Shown here piece after piece: positions 1 through 7,974 of a stretch of 55,230 nucleotides of DNA. The notes beneath the pieces were generated by a model that was not told where the DNA came from, searched no databases, and was given only the letters and a program-made list of their open reading frames with translations. Each line of letters begins with the position of its first letter. Within the stretch, counting starts at the first letter, position 1. The position numbers were made by a program, and so were the translations under genes. Source of the DNA: Hyphomicrobiales bacterium (GTDB lineage Bacteria; Pseudomonadota; Alphaproteobacteria; Rhizobiales; Methyloligellaceae); NCBI GenBank assembly GCA_028280515.1, contig JANQLP010000143.1, positions 1-55,230 of the forward strand, written 5' to 3'.

Positions 1-567
1 TGCATCCTTCGGCTTCATGTTGGAGTACATTTGCACGAGCCGCTGATACTCCGCCTTACGCCCGTCATCGCGCTTCTTGAGCTCACCTTCAATCCGGGAT
101 TCGATCGCCTTGAGTTCGGCAATCTTGGCTTCGACACGTTTTTGCGCCGCCTTGAGCAGGTTTTCGCGCAGCTCAAGCTCGCGCGCACGCTTGTCCAGTT
201 CTTTGCGCCGGTTCGCGAGGCCCTCGAGTATCGCCCGTTCCGCCTTCGTCTTGCGGGTGGCGGGATCGAGCACCGGTCCGGCGACGTCTGTCTTCGCGGC
301 ATCCTTGCGGCCAGCCGCCGGGTTCTCCGCACTTGCATTGGGCGCCGGCTCACTCGCAGGCGTCGTTTGCTCCGGTGCGTTCTCTTCAGCAGTTGTGTTC
401 TCCGCACGCTCCTCCGAGGCAGGCCGTGCGTCGTCCGCGTTTTGCGCGCTCGCGGGCGCAGAACCGGACAGGACATAGCCGCCGGAGAAGACCAGCCCCA
501 TGGACTTCAGCATAAGCAGGCAAAAGCCGGCGATGACCAGCAGCGGCAGTATCCGCACATTGTCCAT
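1..567 (-). CDS. MotE-like flagellar protein, 3' end outside window
   Basis: The start codon is present and the frame stays open to base 1, so 189 residues are visible and the C-terminus is missing. The N-terminus is a hydrophobic signal or anchor segment (about residues 5-32), followed by an Ala/Glu/Pro-rich linker (about 35-95) and a charged coiled coil (about 100-175) ending near VQMYSNMKPKDA, a motif typical of the MgtE-N-like domain of alphaproteobacterial MotE proteins. In rhizobia MotE is a periplasmic factor needed for stable MotC and motility. The ATG overlaps the stop of the upstream DUF6468 gene (TGATG), so the two are translationally coupled in the fliL-fliM unit. The assignment rests on architecture and context; the full C-terminal domain cannot be seen. 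Confidence 0.72.
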   Translation of the reverse strand, partial: MDNVRILPLLVIAGFCLLMLKSMGLVFSGGYVLSGSAPASAQNADDARPASEERAENTTAEENAPEQTTPASEPAPNASAENPAAGRKDAAKTDVAGPVLDPATRKTKAERAILEGLANRRKELDKRARELELRENLLKAAQKRVEAKIAELKAIESRIEGELKKRDDGRKAEYQRLVQMYSNMKPKDA

Positions 568-1052
568 CAGGCGGCCTTCCCGCTGCCGTGTTGCGGATGT
601 CGCGGCGGTGCAGCGTCACCGCGCCGCTGCGCGTTGAGAAGGCCGATGCCGACCTGACTGTGGCGAATGGGTTGCGCCGTCTGCGGACCCTGCACGGCGC
701 CTGTGCCATCGGGAGGCTGCGAGCCCTGGCCGCGCGTCACGGCCGACAGCTTGAGCAGTAACGCTTCGCCCTTCTCGATATTGGTTACGATCTGTTCGTC
801 AAGCTCGCGCACACGTTCGATCTGCTGGGTGAGCGAGCGATCGGCATTTTGCGCACCCTGACGCAGCCCAGCGATCGCGTGTTCGGCCTGGTTGGTCGCA
901 ACGTGAAGCTCGCGCACGATCGTCTTCAATTCAGATTGGTCGGAGCGCAACTGCACCAGCTTTCTGTTCACCAGGACGCAGTAGGCGATTGTGACTGCCA
1001 GTAACACCGCGACGAGCAGCTCGATCATGACGCCAAGCAATGATCCGCCCAT
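567..1052 (-). CDS. DUF6468 membrane protein downstream of fliM
   Basis: A 161-residue protein starting MGGSLLGVMIELL. A longer frame exists upstream, but this ATG lies one base after the fliM stop and is the natural coupled start. A single transmembrane helix (about residues 5-28) precedes a cytoplasmic coiled coil (about 35-100, EQIERVRELDEQI-type heptads) and a Pro/Gln/Gly-rich tail. This is the layout of the DUF6468 proteins found between fliM and motE in alphaproteobacteria. The Caulobacter protein PflI, a bitopic factor in polar flagellum placement, has a comparable layout and I recall it sitting at this position, but identity with PflI is inference from synteny. Confidence 0.7.
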   Translation of the reverse strand: MGGSLLGVMIELLVAVLLAVTIAYCVLVNRKLVQLRSDQSELKTIVRELHVATNQAEHAIAGLRQGAQNADRSLTQQIERVRELDEQIVTNIEKGEALLLKLSAVTRGQGSQPPDGTGAVQGPQTAQPIRHSQVGIGLLNAQRRGDAAPPRHPQHGSGKAA

Positions 1053-1053
1053 T

Positions 1054-2226
1054 TCAGACTGCCTCCGCCAGCGGCTCACCCGCCGGCGTTTCGAGTTGCC
1101 GAGCCTCTTTCGGTTTTGAGATTCCCCCGGCAACGCGCACCGCGATGTTCCCGCCCGTGCGTCCCATACTACCGCTGAGGAGTGGAATGCCGCCGCAGCG
1201 CAGTTGCACCGGATCATCCGGTCCGCAGTTGAGGAGCACGGTCTCTCCCACCTCCAGGTCCATGACCCGCCGCAGCGGCAAAGTCATTTCGTCGAGAACC
1301 GCCTCAAGGCGGACATTCGTCTGGTAGATCTCGGTCGCCAGATGACTCTCCCAGATATTGTCGTGCCCGAACTTCTCACCCATGAAGCCCTGCAGCAGCA
1401 GTTCCCGGATGGGCTCAAGCGTTGCGTAGGGCAGCAGCACCTCAATCCGCCCGCCGCGGTCTTCCATGTCGATGCGCAGCTTGATCAGGACAGCGGCATT
1501 GGCCTGCCGCGCAATGGCTGCAAAGCGCGGATTGGTCTCAAGCCGCTCGAGCTCGAACTTGACCGGTGACAGCGGCTCGAACGCAACCTCCGCATCCTCA
1601 AGCAGGATGCTGATCAGGCGCTTCATCAGGTTGGTCTCGATGGATGTGTAAGGGCGACCCTCGACCCGGACCGCGGGCGCGCCGCGACCGCCGAGCAACA
1701 CGTCGACAATCGAGTAAATCAGGTTGGAGTCGACCGTCATCAGGGCGTTGTTTTCCCACTCCACGGCCTTGAAGACGGCGATCATCGCCGGCAAAGGAAT
1801 GGAGTTGAGGTAGTCTCCGAACCGCATGGTCGAGATATTGTCGAGGGAAACCTCGACATTGTCCGACGTGAAGTTCCTCAGGCTGGTCGTCAGCAGCCGG
1901 ACCATGCGGTCGAACACAATCTCCAGCATCGGCAGGCGTTCGTAAGACACCATCGCCGAGTTGATAATCGCGCGAATGCCGCTGGTATCGGTGAGCGACT
2001 GCTCATCGAGGTCGAAACCCAGCAGGCTGTCGATCTCGTCCTGATTGAGGACGCGCTCGCCGCCGGACTTCTCCCCTTCCTGAATGTCGTTATCGTCGAT
2101 CATCGCGGCCCATTGAGCCGCAACATCCTCGTCGAACCCTTCTACGCCTTCGCCATTGACATCCTCATCGCCCAACGCCGCGCCCCACTCGGCGGCCAGC
2201 GCATCTTGGTCCAGATCATCAGCCAT
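1054..2226 (-). CDS. fliM: Flagellar motor switch protein FliM
   Basis: A 390-residue C-ring protein that binds phospho-CheY and passes the signal to FliG/FliN. The CheY-binding peptide is visible as LNQDEIDSLLG (about residues 60-70), followed by the CheC-like middle domain (about 80-280, with FGDYLNSIPLPAMIAVFKA) and the C-terminal SpoA domain that contacts FliN (about 310-375, VGETVLLNCGPDDPVQLRCGG). The acidic N-terminal extension of about 55 residues contains two similar segments (DALAAEWGAAL and EDVAAQWAAMI), longer than the enteric N-terminus. It lies 14 bp after fliL and is followed immediately by the DUF6468 gene, so the three form one leftward unit. Confidence 0.97.
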   Translation of the reverse strand: MADDLDQDALAAEWGAALGDEDVNGEGVEGFDEDVAAQWAAMIDDNDIQEGEKSGGERVLNQDEIDSLLGFDLDEQSLTDTSGIRAIINSAMVSYERLPMLEIVFDRMVRLLTTSLRNFTSDNVEVSLDNISTMRFGDYLNSIPLPAMIAVFKAVEWENNALMTVDSNLIYSIVDVLLGGRGAPAVRVEGRPYTSIETNLMKRLISILLEDAEVAFEPLSPVKFELERLETNPRFAAIARQANAAVLIKLRIDMEDRGGRIEVLLPYATLEPIRELLLQGFMGEKFGHDNIWESHLATEIYQTNVRLEAVLDEMTLPLRRVMDLEVGETVLLNCGPDDPVQLRCGGIPLLSGSMGRTGGNIAVRVAGGISKPKEARQLETPAGEPLAEAV

Positions 2227-2240
2227 GTCTGATCCCCATC

Positions 2241-2789
2241 CTATTGGACGATGATTTCATTGAACAAAACGCGCGAGACCTGATGCGGGTGTATTTCCAA
2301 ATTGACCCGCCGCAGGAGCTCCTCCTTGAGCCTGTAAATGCCGGCAGAGCCCTCCAGATCGCTGCTGCGCAGCTCGCGCAGGTAGAGCTGAAACATGTCC
2401 ATCACGCGCGGCATAATCGGCTTGAGGGCGTTTAGGACCTTTTGGTCCGGAGCCTCCAGCGAGATCTTCAGTTTGAGATATTGCGCGCGCTTTTCCCGGG
2501 AGCTCAGGTTCACGACCATTTCCGGGAGGTTGTAGTAGACCTTGGGCTTTTTTGCCGCCTCGGCGACGAGGTCCTCTGACAGTTTGAAGTGGAGGAAGGC
2601 GAAGTACCCTCCGCCGCCCAGCAGCGCCACAAGCGGCACAGCCAGAATGGCAATCTTCTTCCGGCTCACGCGCAGCTTCGACGTCTTGGCTTTCTGTTTT
2701 TCTTCACCGCCGTCAGCATCGCCGCCCTCGCTCTCCGCGTCGGCCGCATCCTTTTCTTCCGTTTCCGGTTGTTCGGGCTCGTCTGCCAT
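2241..2789 (-). CDS. fliL: Flagellar basal body-associated protein FliL
   Basis: A 182-residue single-span inner-membrane protein that associates with the stator around the basal body. I start at MADEPEQPE because a GGAG ribosome-binding site lies 9 bases upstream; a longer frame begins at 2861 without such support. An acidic, Lys-rich cytoplasmic segment (about 1-45) leads into one membrane helix (about 48-68, VPLVALLGGGGYFAFLHF) and the periplasmic FliL domain (about 85-182), with YYNLPEMVVNLSS and the terminal VLFNEIIVQ typical of the family. It is the first gene of the leftward fliL-fliM-DUF6468-motE unit and is divergent from flgF. No sigma-54 match is seen on its strand. Confidence 0.95.
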   Translation of the reverse strand: MADEPEQPETEEKDAADAESEGGDADGGEEKQKAKTSKLRVSRKKIAILAVPLVALLGGGGYFAFLHFKLSEDLVAEAAKKPKVYYNLPEMVVNLSSREKRAQYLKLKISLEAPDQKVLNALKPIMPRVMDMFQLYLRELRSSDLEGSAGIYRLKEELLRRVNLEIHPHQVSRVLFNEIIVQ

Positions 2790-2906
2790 CCAATTGAGCT
2801 CCACCAAGCGCCTTCCGGGGCAAATGCGGCCTTCCGACCGCCAGCCCGGCTCAACATCCATTTATCGGTGTGTTGGTTAATGAAAGGTTGCCAGAAGCAT
2901 GCAAGG

Positions 2907-2943
2907 CGGCAATTTTTGCCGGGTCGATGTTGCCGGGCCGGCA
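2907..2943. promoter_or_regulatory. Paired palindromes, candidate FlbD-type enhancer
   Basis: Between divergent fliL and flgF lies CGGCAATTTTTGCCG (2907-2921), a 6-bp inverted repeat with a 3-bp centre, followed at 2931-2943 by TGCCGGGCCGGCA. They sit roughly 90-110 bp upstream of the transcription start predicted from the sigma-54 promoter at 2999. The same CGGCAA-N3-TTGCCG form recurs upstream of flgE. Position and symmetry suggest an enhancer for an NtrC-type activator such as FlbD. The protein itself is not encoded in this window. Confidence 0.55.
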
Positions 2944-2998
2944 GACGCGGGCTGGGGCTCCAAAATCTTAAGCATTTGAAATTACACAGAAAAAAAGA

Positions 2999-3014
2999 TG
3001 GCACAGTCTGTGCA
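2999..3014 (+). promoter_or_regulatory. Sigma-54 promoter for flgF operon
   Basis: The sequence TGGCACAGTCTGTGCA has GG and GC separated by exactly 10 bases and matches the -24/-12 consensus TGGCACG-N4-TTGCA at almost every conserved position. It faces flgF, whose ATG lies 89 bp downstream. This supports starting flgF at 3103, since the longer frame from 2998 would begin inside the promoter. Confidence 0.8.
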
Positions 3015-3102
3015 CAACAGCTTGGTGCCGCTCCGGACCCGTTTGTCCGATCCGTATTGCGTCGCGGCGGTGCGCTTACAAACGCAAACCGGATCGCAGA
3101 AG

Positions 3103-3846
3103 ATGGAAAACGCCCTACTCATCGGACTGTCCCGACAAGTCGCCCTCAGGCGGCAGATGGATGTCGTGGCCAACAATCTGGCGAACATGAATACCGCCGG
3201 ATACAAGACCGGCAGCATGATGTTCGAAGAACACCTCATGCCGGTCGCGGAAATGAACGAACTGACGGGGCGGGACCGGAAAGTCTCGTTCGTTCTGGAC
3301 AGCTCGGTCTACCAGAGCTTTGCCCAAGGCCATTTCGAACAGTCGGGAAATGAGCTGGACGTCGCCATTTCCGGCGACGGATGGCTCGTCGTCCAGACGC
3401 CGGACGGCGACCGCTACACGCGCAACGGCCAACTGAAACTGAACCCCGACGGCCAACTCGTTACGCCTGCGGGCCATCCGGTCATGGGCGAAGGCGGACC
3501 GATCACGTTCGGTCCCAACGAGGCGGGCATCGAGATCGCCACCGACGGCACGATTTCCACCACCGAAGGACTGAGAGACCGGCTGCGCGTTGTGCAGTTC
3601 GAGAACAATGCCGCGCTGAGAAAAGAGGGCGAAACGCTGTTTGTGACGGAGGCGCAACCCGACGACGCCGAGGACGTCCGGGTGCTTCAGGGGGTCGTCG
3701 AGAAATCGAACGTCCAGCCCATCTCCGAGCTCACCCGCATGATCGAGACGGTTCGCGCCTACACGTCCGTGTCGCAAACAATGAGCCAGGCGCAGGACCT
3801 CAGGCGCGAGGCCATCGAGCGTCTCGGCACGCCACCGCGTGGATAG
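3103..3846 (+). CDS. flgF: Flagellar basal-body rod protein FlgF
   Basis: A 247-residue proximal rod protein, exported by the flagellar type III system without a cleaved signal. The N-terminal rod motif is clear (MENALLIGLSRQVALRRQ, then VVANNLANMNTAGYKTG), and the C-terminus carries the matching helix ending QAQDLRREAIERLG. The middle has the FlgE/F/G-like signature ELDVAISGDGWLVVQTPDG and YTRNGQLKLNPDGQLVT. The longer frame from 2998 is rejected because it starts within the sigma-54 promoter. It is the first gene of flgF-flgG-flgA-flgH. Confidence 0.95.
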   Translation: MENALLIGLSRQVALRRQMDVVANNLANMNTAGYKTGSMMFEEHLMPVAEMNELTGRDRKVSFVLDSSVYQSFAQGHFEQSGNELDVAISGDGWLVVQTPDGDRYTRNGQLKLNPDGQLVTPAGHPVMGEGGPITFGPNEAGIEIATDGTISTTEGLRDRLRVVQFENNAALRKEGETLFVTEAQPDDAEDVRVLQGVVEKSNVQPISELTRMIETVRAYTSVSQTMSQAQDLRREAIERLGTPPRG

Positions 3847-3894
3847 TGATCTGATGCGCGCATCGATGAAAGAGGCCGGAAAGGAAAGCCACCG

Positions 3895-4683
3895 ATGAAA
3901 TCCCTTCAGATAGCCGCAACCGGCATGATGGCCCAGGAGTTGAACGTCGAGGTCATCTCCAACAACATCGCCAACATGCGCACCACGGGATTCAAGCGCG
4001 TGCGGGCGGAGTTCCAGGACCTGCTCTATCAGGACCTGCGCCGAGTCGGTTCCGCCTCGTCGGATTCAGGCACCATTGTGCCGACCGGCATTCAACTCGG
4101 CTTCGGCGTCAAGACCGGCGCCACGTCGCGCGTCATGAGCCAGGGTAATCTGAACAATACCGAGAAAGAACTCGACGTGGCGATCCGCGGCGAAGGTTTC
4201 TTCACGATTTCGCTGCCCAACGGCCAGACCGCCTATACCCGCGACGGGTCGTTCGAGCTCGATGCCGAGGGCCGTCTCGTTACGCTCGACGGGTACGAAG
4301 TTCAGCCGGGCCTTACGATTCCCGACAATGCCCGCTCGATTACGATCAACCGCACCGGCAGCGTCGAGGTCGTGGTCGGTGACAGCACGACGCCGCAGCA
4401 GATCGGCCAACTGTCCCTCGCCCGGTTCGTGAACACCGCCGGCCTGAAGGCGATCGGCGACAATCTTTATCTCGAGACGCCATCGAGCGGCACGGCGACG
4501 GAAGGTAATCCCGGTGACGCCGGCTTTGGCGACGTCCTCCAGAAGTTTCTTGAATCCGCCAATGTGAATGCTGTGGCGGAACTGTCGGACCTGATTTCGG
4601 CGCAACGCGCGTACGAGATGAATGCGCGGGTGATCAGCGCGTCCGACGAGATGATGTCGGCGACCACGAACATTCTGAGATAG
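3895..4683 (+). CDS. flgG: Flagellar distal rod protein FlgG
   Basis: A 262-residue distal rod subunit, the usual length for FlgG. Visible are MKSLQIAATGMMAQELNVE with ISNNIANMRTTGFKR (N-terminal rod helix), the FlgG-characteristic YQDLRR and VPTGIQLGFGVKT, the ELDVAIRGEGFFTI core and the C-terminal AYEMNARVISASDEMM helix. A GGAAAGGAAA ribosome-binding site lies 7-16 bases before the ATG. It is the second gene of the operon, 48 bp after flgF and 4 bp before flgA. Confidence 0.97.
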   Translation: MKSLQIAATGMMAQELNVEVISNNIANMRTTGFKRVRAEFQDLLYQDLRRVGSASSDSGTIVPTGIQLGFGVKTGATSRVMSQGNLNNTEKELDVAIRGEGFFTISLPNGQTAYTRDGSFELDAEGRLVTLDGYEVQPGLTIPDNARSITINRTGSVEVVVGDSTTPQQIGQLSLARFVNTAGLKAIGDNLYLETPSSGTATEGNPGDAGFGDVLQKFLESANVNAVAELSDLISAQRAYEMNARVISASDEMMSATTNILR

Positions 4684-4687
4684 GGCA

Positions 4688-5728
4688 ATGATGACGGCAC
4701 TTAAGGACATGACGGCACAACGGGTTAGCAGCGCGGCAAACCTCTTGCTGGCTGGGGCGCTCGTCTTCTTCTTCACGGCCATTGCCACCGCTCAGGCCGA
4801 ACCTCTGCTGCGGGAGCAGATCAAGGTCTACAGCGACGTGGTGACCCTTGGCGACATGTTTGAAAATGCGGGTGACGCTGCCCGGGCGCCTGTGTTCCGG
4901 TCCCCGGAGCTTGGGACCCGCGGCGTCGTCGGTGCGAACCGGGTGATGGCCGCCGCCCGCCATCACGGACTCCAGTGGCGCAACCCCGGCGGTATTGCCG
5001 AGGTGTCCGTGCACAGGCCGAGCCGCGTCATCACGCTCGATGAAGTCCGCGACGCGATCGCCGAGCACGTCGGCAGCGACGACGGCGTCTGGTCCATTTC
5101 GTTCGGCCGCGGCGCAAAGGATTTCCACGTGGACCCGAGGGTCAAGGGCGTACCAGGCATCAGACATCTTGATCTGCGGCGCGACACGGGGCGCTTCCGC
5201 GCGGTCGTCTCCTTCGACAACACGGAGTATGCGGCACCGGAACTAACCTTCACGGGGCGTGCCTTCCCTTCGGTCAACGCCATCGTTCCCGCCGCCGCAA
5301 TCAAGCGTGGCGAGATCATCCGGAAAGAGGATCTGAAGATCACTCGCCTGCCGCGCGCACGCGTTTCGGGCTCGGCCTATACGGACATGGCGAACGTCGT
5401 CGGCATGGCCGCGAAAAAACAGCTCATACCCGGACGGGCCATCATGCGCAGCGACGTCGAGCCGCCCAAGCTCGTCAAGCGGAACAGCCTGGTGACGATT
5501 GTCTACAAGACGAACGGCATGATCCTGAAGACGACGGGCCGGGCCCTCGGCGACGCGGCGCTCGGCCAGACAGTCTCCGTCCAGAACATTCAGTCCAAAC
5601 GCACCATCGAGGCGGAAGTGACGGGCAGCGGTACCGTGTCGGTCTCCAGAATCGGGAAGCCCCCGAGCGGTACGGCGGTTCGGACCTCGCGCAACAGCGC
5701 CGGTCCGAACACGAACGTCATCAGATAG
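4688..5728 (+). CDS. flgA: Flagellar P-ring chaperone FlgA
   Basis: A 346-residue exported protein that assists periplasmic assembly of the FlgI P-ring. The N-terminus is a signal peptide (hydrophobic stretch about residues 18-36, cleavage likely near TAQAEP). The C-terminal half has the SAF/FlgA core: VVPAAAIKRGEIIRKEDL, then GMAAKKQLIPGRAI and KRNSLVTIVYKTNGMILKTTGRAL. A Ser/Pro-rich tail of about 25 residues extends past the conserved core. It starts 4 bp after flgG and precedes flgH. At 346 residues it is longer than enteric FlgA (about 220) because of an N-terminal domain seen in other alphaproteobacteria. Confidence 0.93.
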   Translation: MMTALKDMTAQRVSSAANLLLAGALVFFFTAIATAQAEPLLREQIKVYSDVVTLGDMFENAGDAARAPVFRSPELGTRGVVGANRVMAAARHHGLQWRNPGGIAEVSVHRPSRVITLDEVRDAIAEHVGSDDGVWSISFGRGAKDFHVDPRVKGVPGIRHLDLRRDTGRFRAVVSFDNTEYAAPELTFTGRAFPSVNAIVPAAAIKRGEIIRKEDLKITRLPRARVSGSAYTDMANVVGMAAKKQLIPGRAIMRSDVEPPKLVKRNSLVTIVYKTNGMILKTTGRALGDAALGQTVSVQNIQSKRTIEAEVTGSGTVSVSRIGKPPSGTAVRTSRNSAGPNTNVIR

Positions 5729-5748
5729 GCTGAGGAAGAGTAGGTAAG

Positions 5749-6492
5749 ATGCGGTTCAAGTGTTGGTTTACGGCAGTCGTCATCACCGCCCAGCTCGGCG
5801 GTTGCAGCGCCTTTGACAGGCTCGGCAACATCGGCGAGACGCCGAAGCTGTCCGCCATTGAAAACCCGGTGATGCAACCAGGCTACCGGCCGGTATCGAT
5901 GCCGATGCCGGTTCCCGAGCGGGTCAGCTACAGCCCCAACTCGTTGTGGCGGACCGGTGCGCGCGCATTCTTCGAGGATCAGCGGGCACGCCGCGTAGGT
6001 GACATTCTCACCGTCATCGTCGAGATCACTGACAAGGCGGAACTCGAGAACTCGACGAACCGCGGGCGCGACAACTCCGAAAGCGCGTCTATTCCCAAGC
6101 TCGGCGGCTGGGAGGAGCTGCTCAAGAAGGTTCTCCCCAAGGATGTTGATCTCAATGACTTTGTGAATGCGACAAGCAACTCAAAGAGTGACGGCGACGG
6201 CGGGATCGATCGGGAAGAGACGATCACCACCAGGATCGCCGCGGTCGTGACCCAGGTTCTCCCCAACGGCAATATGGTGATCGAGGGCCGCCAGGAGATC
6301 CGCGTGAACTTCGAGATGCGCGAGCTGATCGTCGCAGGTGTCGTACGTCCTGAGGACATCACGTCGGACAACACGATTCCGATCTCGAAAATTGCCGAAG
6401 CGCGCGTTTCCTACGGCGGTCGTGGCCAGATTTCCGATGTCCAGCAGCCGCGCTACGGACAGCAGTTCCTAGACATCGTGCTGCCGTTCTGA
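5749..6492 (+). CDS. flgH: Flagellar L-ring lipoprotein FlgH
   Basis: A 247-residue outer-membrane lipoprotein forming the L-ring around the rod. The signal peptide ends in the lipobox LGGC (Cys at about residue 19). The conserved core follows: SLWRTGARAFFEDQRARRVGDILTV, ITDKAELENSTNRGR, QVLPNGNMVIEGRQEIRVNFE, and the C-terminal RVSYGGRGQISDVQQPRYGQQ. It is the last gene of flgF-G-A-H, ending 29 bp before the hairpins that separate it from the convergent dksA. Confidence 0.97.
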   Translation: MRFKCWFTAVVITAQLGGCSAFDRLGNIGETPKLSAIENPVMQPGYRPVSMPMPVPERVSYSPNSLWRTGARAFFEDQRARRVGDILTVIVEITDKAELENSTNRGRDNSESASIPKLGGWEELLKKVLPKDVDLNDFVNATSNSKSDGDGGIDREETITTRIAAVVTQVLPNGNMVIEGRQEIRVNFEMRELIVAGVVRPEDITSDNTIPISKIAEARVSYGGRGQISDVQQPRYGQQFLDIVLPF

Positions 6493-6521
6493 CACTGAGA
6501 TTTGTGTTGCGTTCAAGACCT

Positions 6522-6571
6522 GCGTCCCGTGCATGAATTCCGGCACGGGGCGCAAGCCTTGTTCGGCTTGC
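6522..6571. terminator. Two adjacent hairpins between flgH and dksA
   Basis: The first is GCGTCCCGTGC (6522-6532) paired with GCACGGGGCGC (6543-6553), with one G-T pair. The second is GCAAGCC (6552-6558) paired with GGCTTGC (6565-6571). They lie between convergent flgH and dksA, as expected for a shared bidirectional terminator, although neither side has a clear T run. Confidence 0.5.
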
Positions 6572-6572
6572 A

Positions 6573-7067
6573 CTACTCGTCGCGGTAAACGCGTTCGCGC
6601 CGTTCGTGCTGCTCCTGGGCTTCGAGGCTCAGGGTGGCGATCGGGCGCGCATCGAGACGCTTCAGACCGATCGGCTCGCCGGTCTCCTCGCAGTAGCCAT
6701 ACGTGCCGTTATCGATGCGCTCCAGTGCCGCGTCGATCTTGGCGATCAGCTTGCGCTGGCGGTCACGGGCGCGCAATTCCAAAGCCCTGTCGGCTTCGGA
6801 CGTGGCGCGATCGGCAATGTCCGCGTGCTTTTCCGATTCGTCCTGCAGGCTCTGCAAGGTCATCCGATTGGAGCGCAGAATCTCCTCCTTCCACGTCTCC
6901 AGCTTGTCGCGGAAGTAGGTCTGCTGACGCTTGCTCATGAACGGTTCGTCGTCAGACGGGCGATAGTTTGCGGGCAATTTCCTGCGGGCCGCCGGCTTGG
7001 CCTTGGCGGACTTGGCGCCCTTTGCCTTCGATTTCGCCTTCGCCTTTGTCTTGGTCTTCGCAGTCAT
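6573..7067 (-). CDS. dksA: RNA polymerase-binding transcription factor DksA
   Basis: A 164-residue DksA that works with ppGpp at the RNA polymerase secondary channel. A Lys/Ala-rich basic leader (about 1-30) precedes a coiled-coil arm (about 45-115, FRDKLETWKEEILRS to ARDRQRKLIAKIDAAL) and the C-terminal zinc-finger region GYCEETGEPIGLKRLDARP. Only one of the four zinc-ligand cysteines of E. coli DksA remains; the other positions are Thr, Ser and Ala. This is known for alphaproteobacterial DksA, so it is probably functional without zinc. It sits between flagellar operons; its leader contains an 8-bp inverted repeat at 7148-7176. Confidence 0.93.
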   Translation of the reverse strand: MTAKTKTKAKAKSKAKGAKSAKAKPAARRKLPANYRPSDDEPFMSKRQQTYFRDKLETWKEEILRSNRMTLQSLQDESEKHADIADRATSEADRALELRARDRQRKLIAKIDAALERIDNGTYGYCEETGEPIGLKRLDARPIATLSLEAQEQHERRERVYRDE

Positions 7068-7147
7068 GACACCCAGCTTGTTCTCGGGGTTTCACTCCCT
7101 GATCCGCAGATCAGAGGCGGGCACCGAGCCACCATTTGAGTGATTCG

Positions 7148-7176
7148 TACGGTGCCTTGCCAACAGGTGCACCGTA
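7148..7176. other. Inverted repeat in dksA-fliX intergenic region
   Basis: TACGGTGC (7148-7155) is perfectly complementary to GCACCGTA (7169-7176) across a 13-base loop. It lies about 80 bp upstream of the dksA start and 110 bp downstream of the fliX stop, both on the minus strand. It could be a weak terminator for fliX or part of the dksA leader. There is no T run. The rest of 7068-7285 shows nothing further. Confidence 0.35.
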
Positions 7177-7285
7177 TTTAAGGAAGTCAGGTTCGAAGTC
7201 AAGAAATCAGACGGCTGCGTGGATTTTGTGACATGCCGCCGTTTTCGGGGATTTTTGGGCGTTTTCGCCGCAGTTCACGATTATG

Positions 7286-7708
7286 TCAGGCGGCATCACG
7301 TTTCAACTTGGCGAGCTCCACGCGCGCGCGCAAATCGATCTGTCTGAGGATGTCGTTCAGCTCTGGATCGTCTACTACATCTTGTTGTTTTTCAATGGTT
7401 TTTCGCAGAAGAGCCAGATCCGTACCATTGATGTGGCCGGATAGCACGCCGATCTTCAGCCGCTCGAGCAGATCGAGAATCCGGTCGCCCGTCTCGACGG
7501 CTTTCCGGCGGCGGTCGCCCGCATCATCAACGGCCTGAAGCGCGACGATCGCATCGATGCCGCTGATATGCGCCGGACCCGCAACTTCACGTCGCGGAGC
7601 CGTCTTCCGCGCGTTTGGAAGCTCGAAGCTGCCCCCGCGCGAGCCTGCGCCGCGCTGGGTTCTGCCCGCCTGAGGGGCATTCGTTCGGCGTGTCTGGGAT
7701 ACTCGCAT
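7286..7708 (-). CDS. fliX: Flagellar assembly regulator FliX
   Basis: A 140-residue class II flagellar regulator. In Caulobacter FliX links assembly of early basal-body structures to the activity of the sigma-54 activator FlbD. Recognisable are the basic Gly/Arg-rich N-terminus (MRVSQTRRTNAPQAGR), the central ISGIDAIVALQAVDD, the RRKAVETGDRILDLLERLKIGVLSG helix pair and the terminal RARVELAKLKRDA. It is divergent from flgI, as in Caulobacter, with a CtrA-like box at 7765-7779 in the shared intergenic region. Its presence argues that the FlbD circuit operates here although flbD lies elsewhere. Confidence 0.9.
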   Translation of the reverse strand: MRVSQTRRTNAPQAGRTQRGAGSRGGSFELPNARKTAPRREVAGPAHISGIDAIVALQAVDDAGDRRRKAVETGDRILDLLERLKIGVLSGHINGTDLALLRKTIEKQQDVVDDPELNDILRQIDLRARVELAKLKRDAA

Positions 7709-7764
7709 CGTCCTTGTCCCGGGATTGAGCCGTTGTGCCGATCAAATTATTTCGCCTCCCATGC

Positions 7765-7779
7765 TTAAAGATGCGTTAA
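7765..7779. promoter_or_regulatory. CtrA-like box between fliX and flgI
   Basis: The sequence TTAAAGATGCGTTAA is a full TTAA-N7-TTAA match, 57 bp upstream of the fliX start. CtrA control of fliX is established in Caulobacter; here it is inferred from the motif and position. Confidence 0.6.
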
Positions 7780-7783
7780 GGGC

Positions 7784-7798
7784 GGGAAAATTTTGCCC
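7784..7798. promoter_or_regulatory. Imperfect palindrome upstream of flgI, possible activator site
   Basis: GGGAAAATTTTGCCC lies about 140 bp upstream of the transcription start predicted from the sigma-54 promoter at 7904. It resembles the CGGCAA-N3-TTGCCG sites at flgF and flgE, but the left half differs, so it is a weaker candidate. Confidence 0.35.
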
Positions 7799-7903
7799 AG
7801 TCGCGGGCAGAACTTGCAGGCCCGATCCAGGCAAAACTCGAACGCTGAATATTTTTCCTTAAAAATTCAATGCCTTAACAGACGCCATCGCCACCCCGGG
7901 CGT

Positions 7904-7919
7904 TGGCACGAGTTTCGCT
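7904..7919 (+). promoter_or_regulatory. Sigma-54 promoter for flgI operon
   Basis: TGGCACGAGTTTCGCT matches TGGCACG-N4-TTGC with one change in the -12 element (TCGC) and exact GG-N10-GC spacing. It lies 56 bp upstream of the chosen flgI start and rules out the longer TTG start at 7903. Confidence 0.78.
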
Positions 7920-7974
7920 TAACCATGTCGGGACACAACAGCGCGCATGCGCATCATGCGGATGGGGAAACGCA

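Noticed and set aside
2998-3102. ATG extending FlgF by 35 residues
   Set aside because: The ATG overlaps the sigma-54 promoter at 2999-3014; the canonical FlgF N-terminus starts at 3103.
7903-7974. TTG start extending FlgI by 24 residues
   Set aside because: It lies inside the sigma-54 promoter at 7904-7919, so the codon would be upstream of the transcript.
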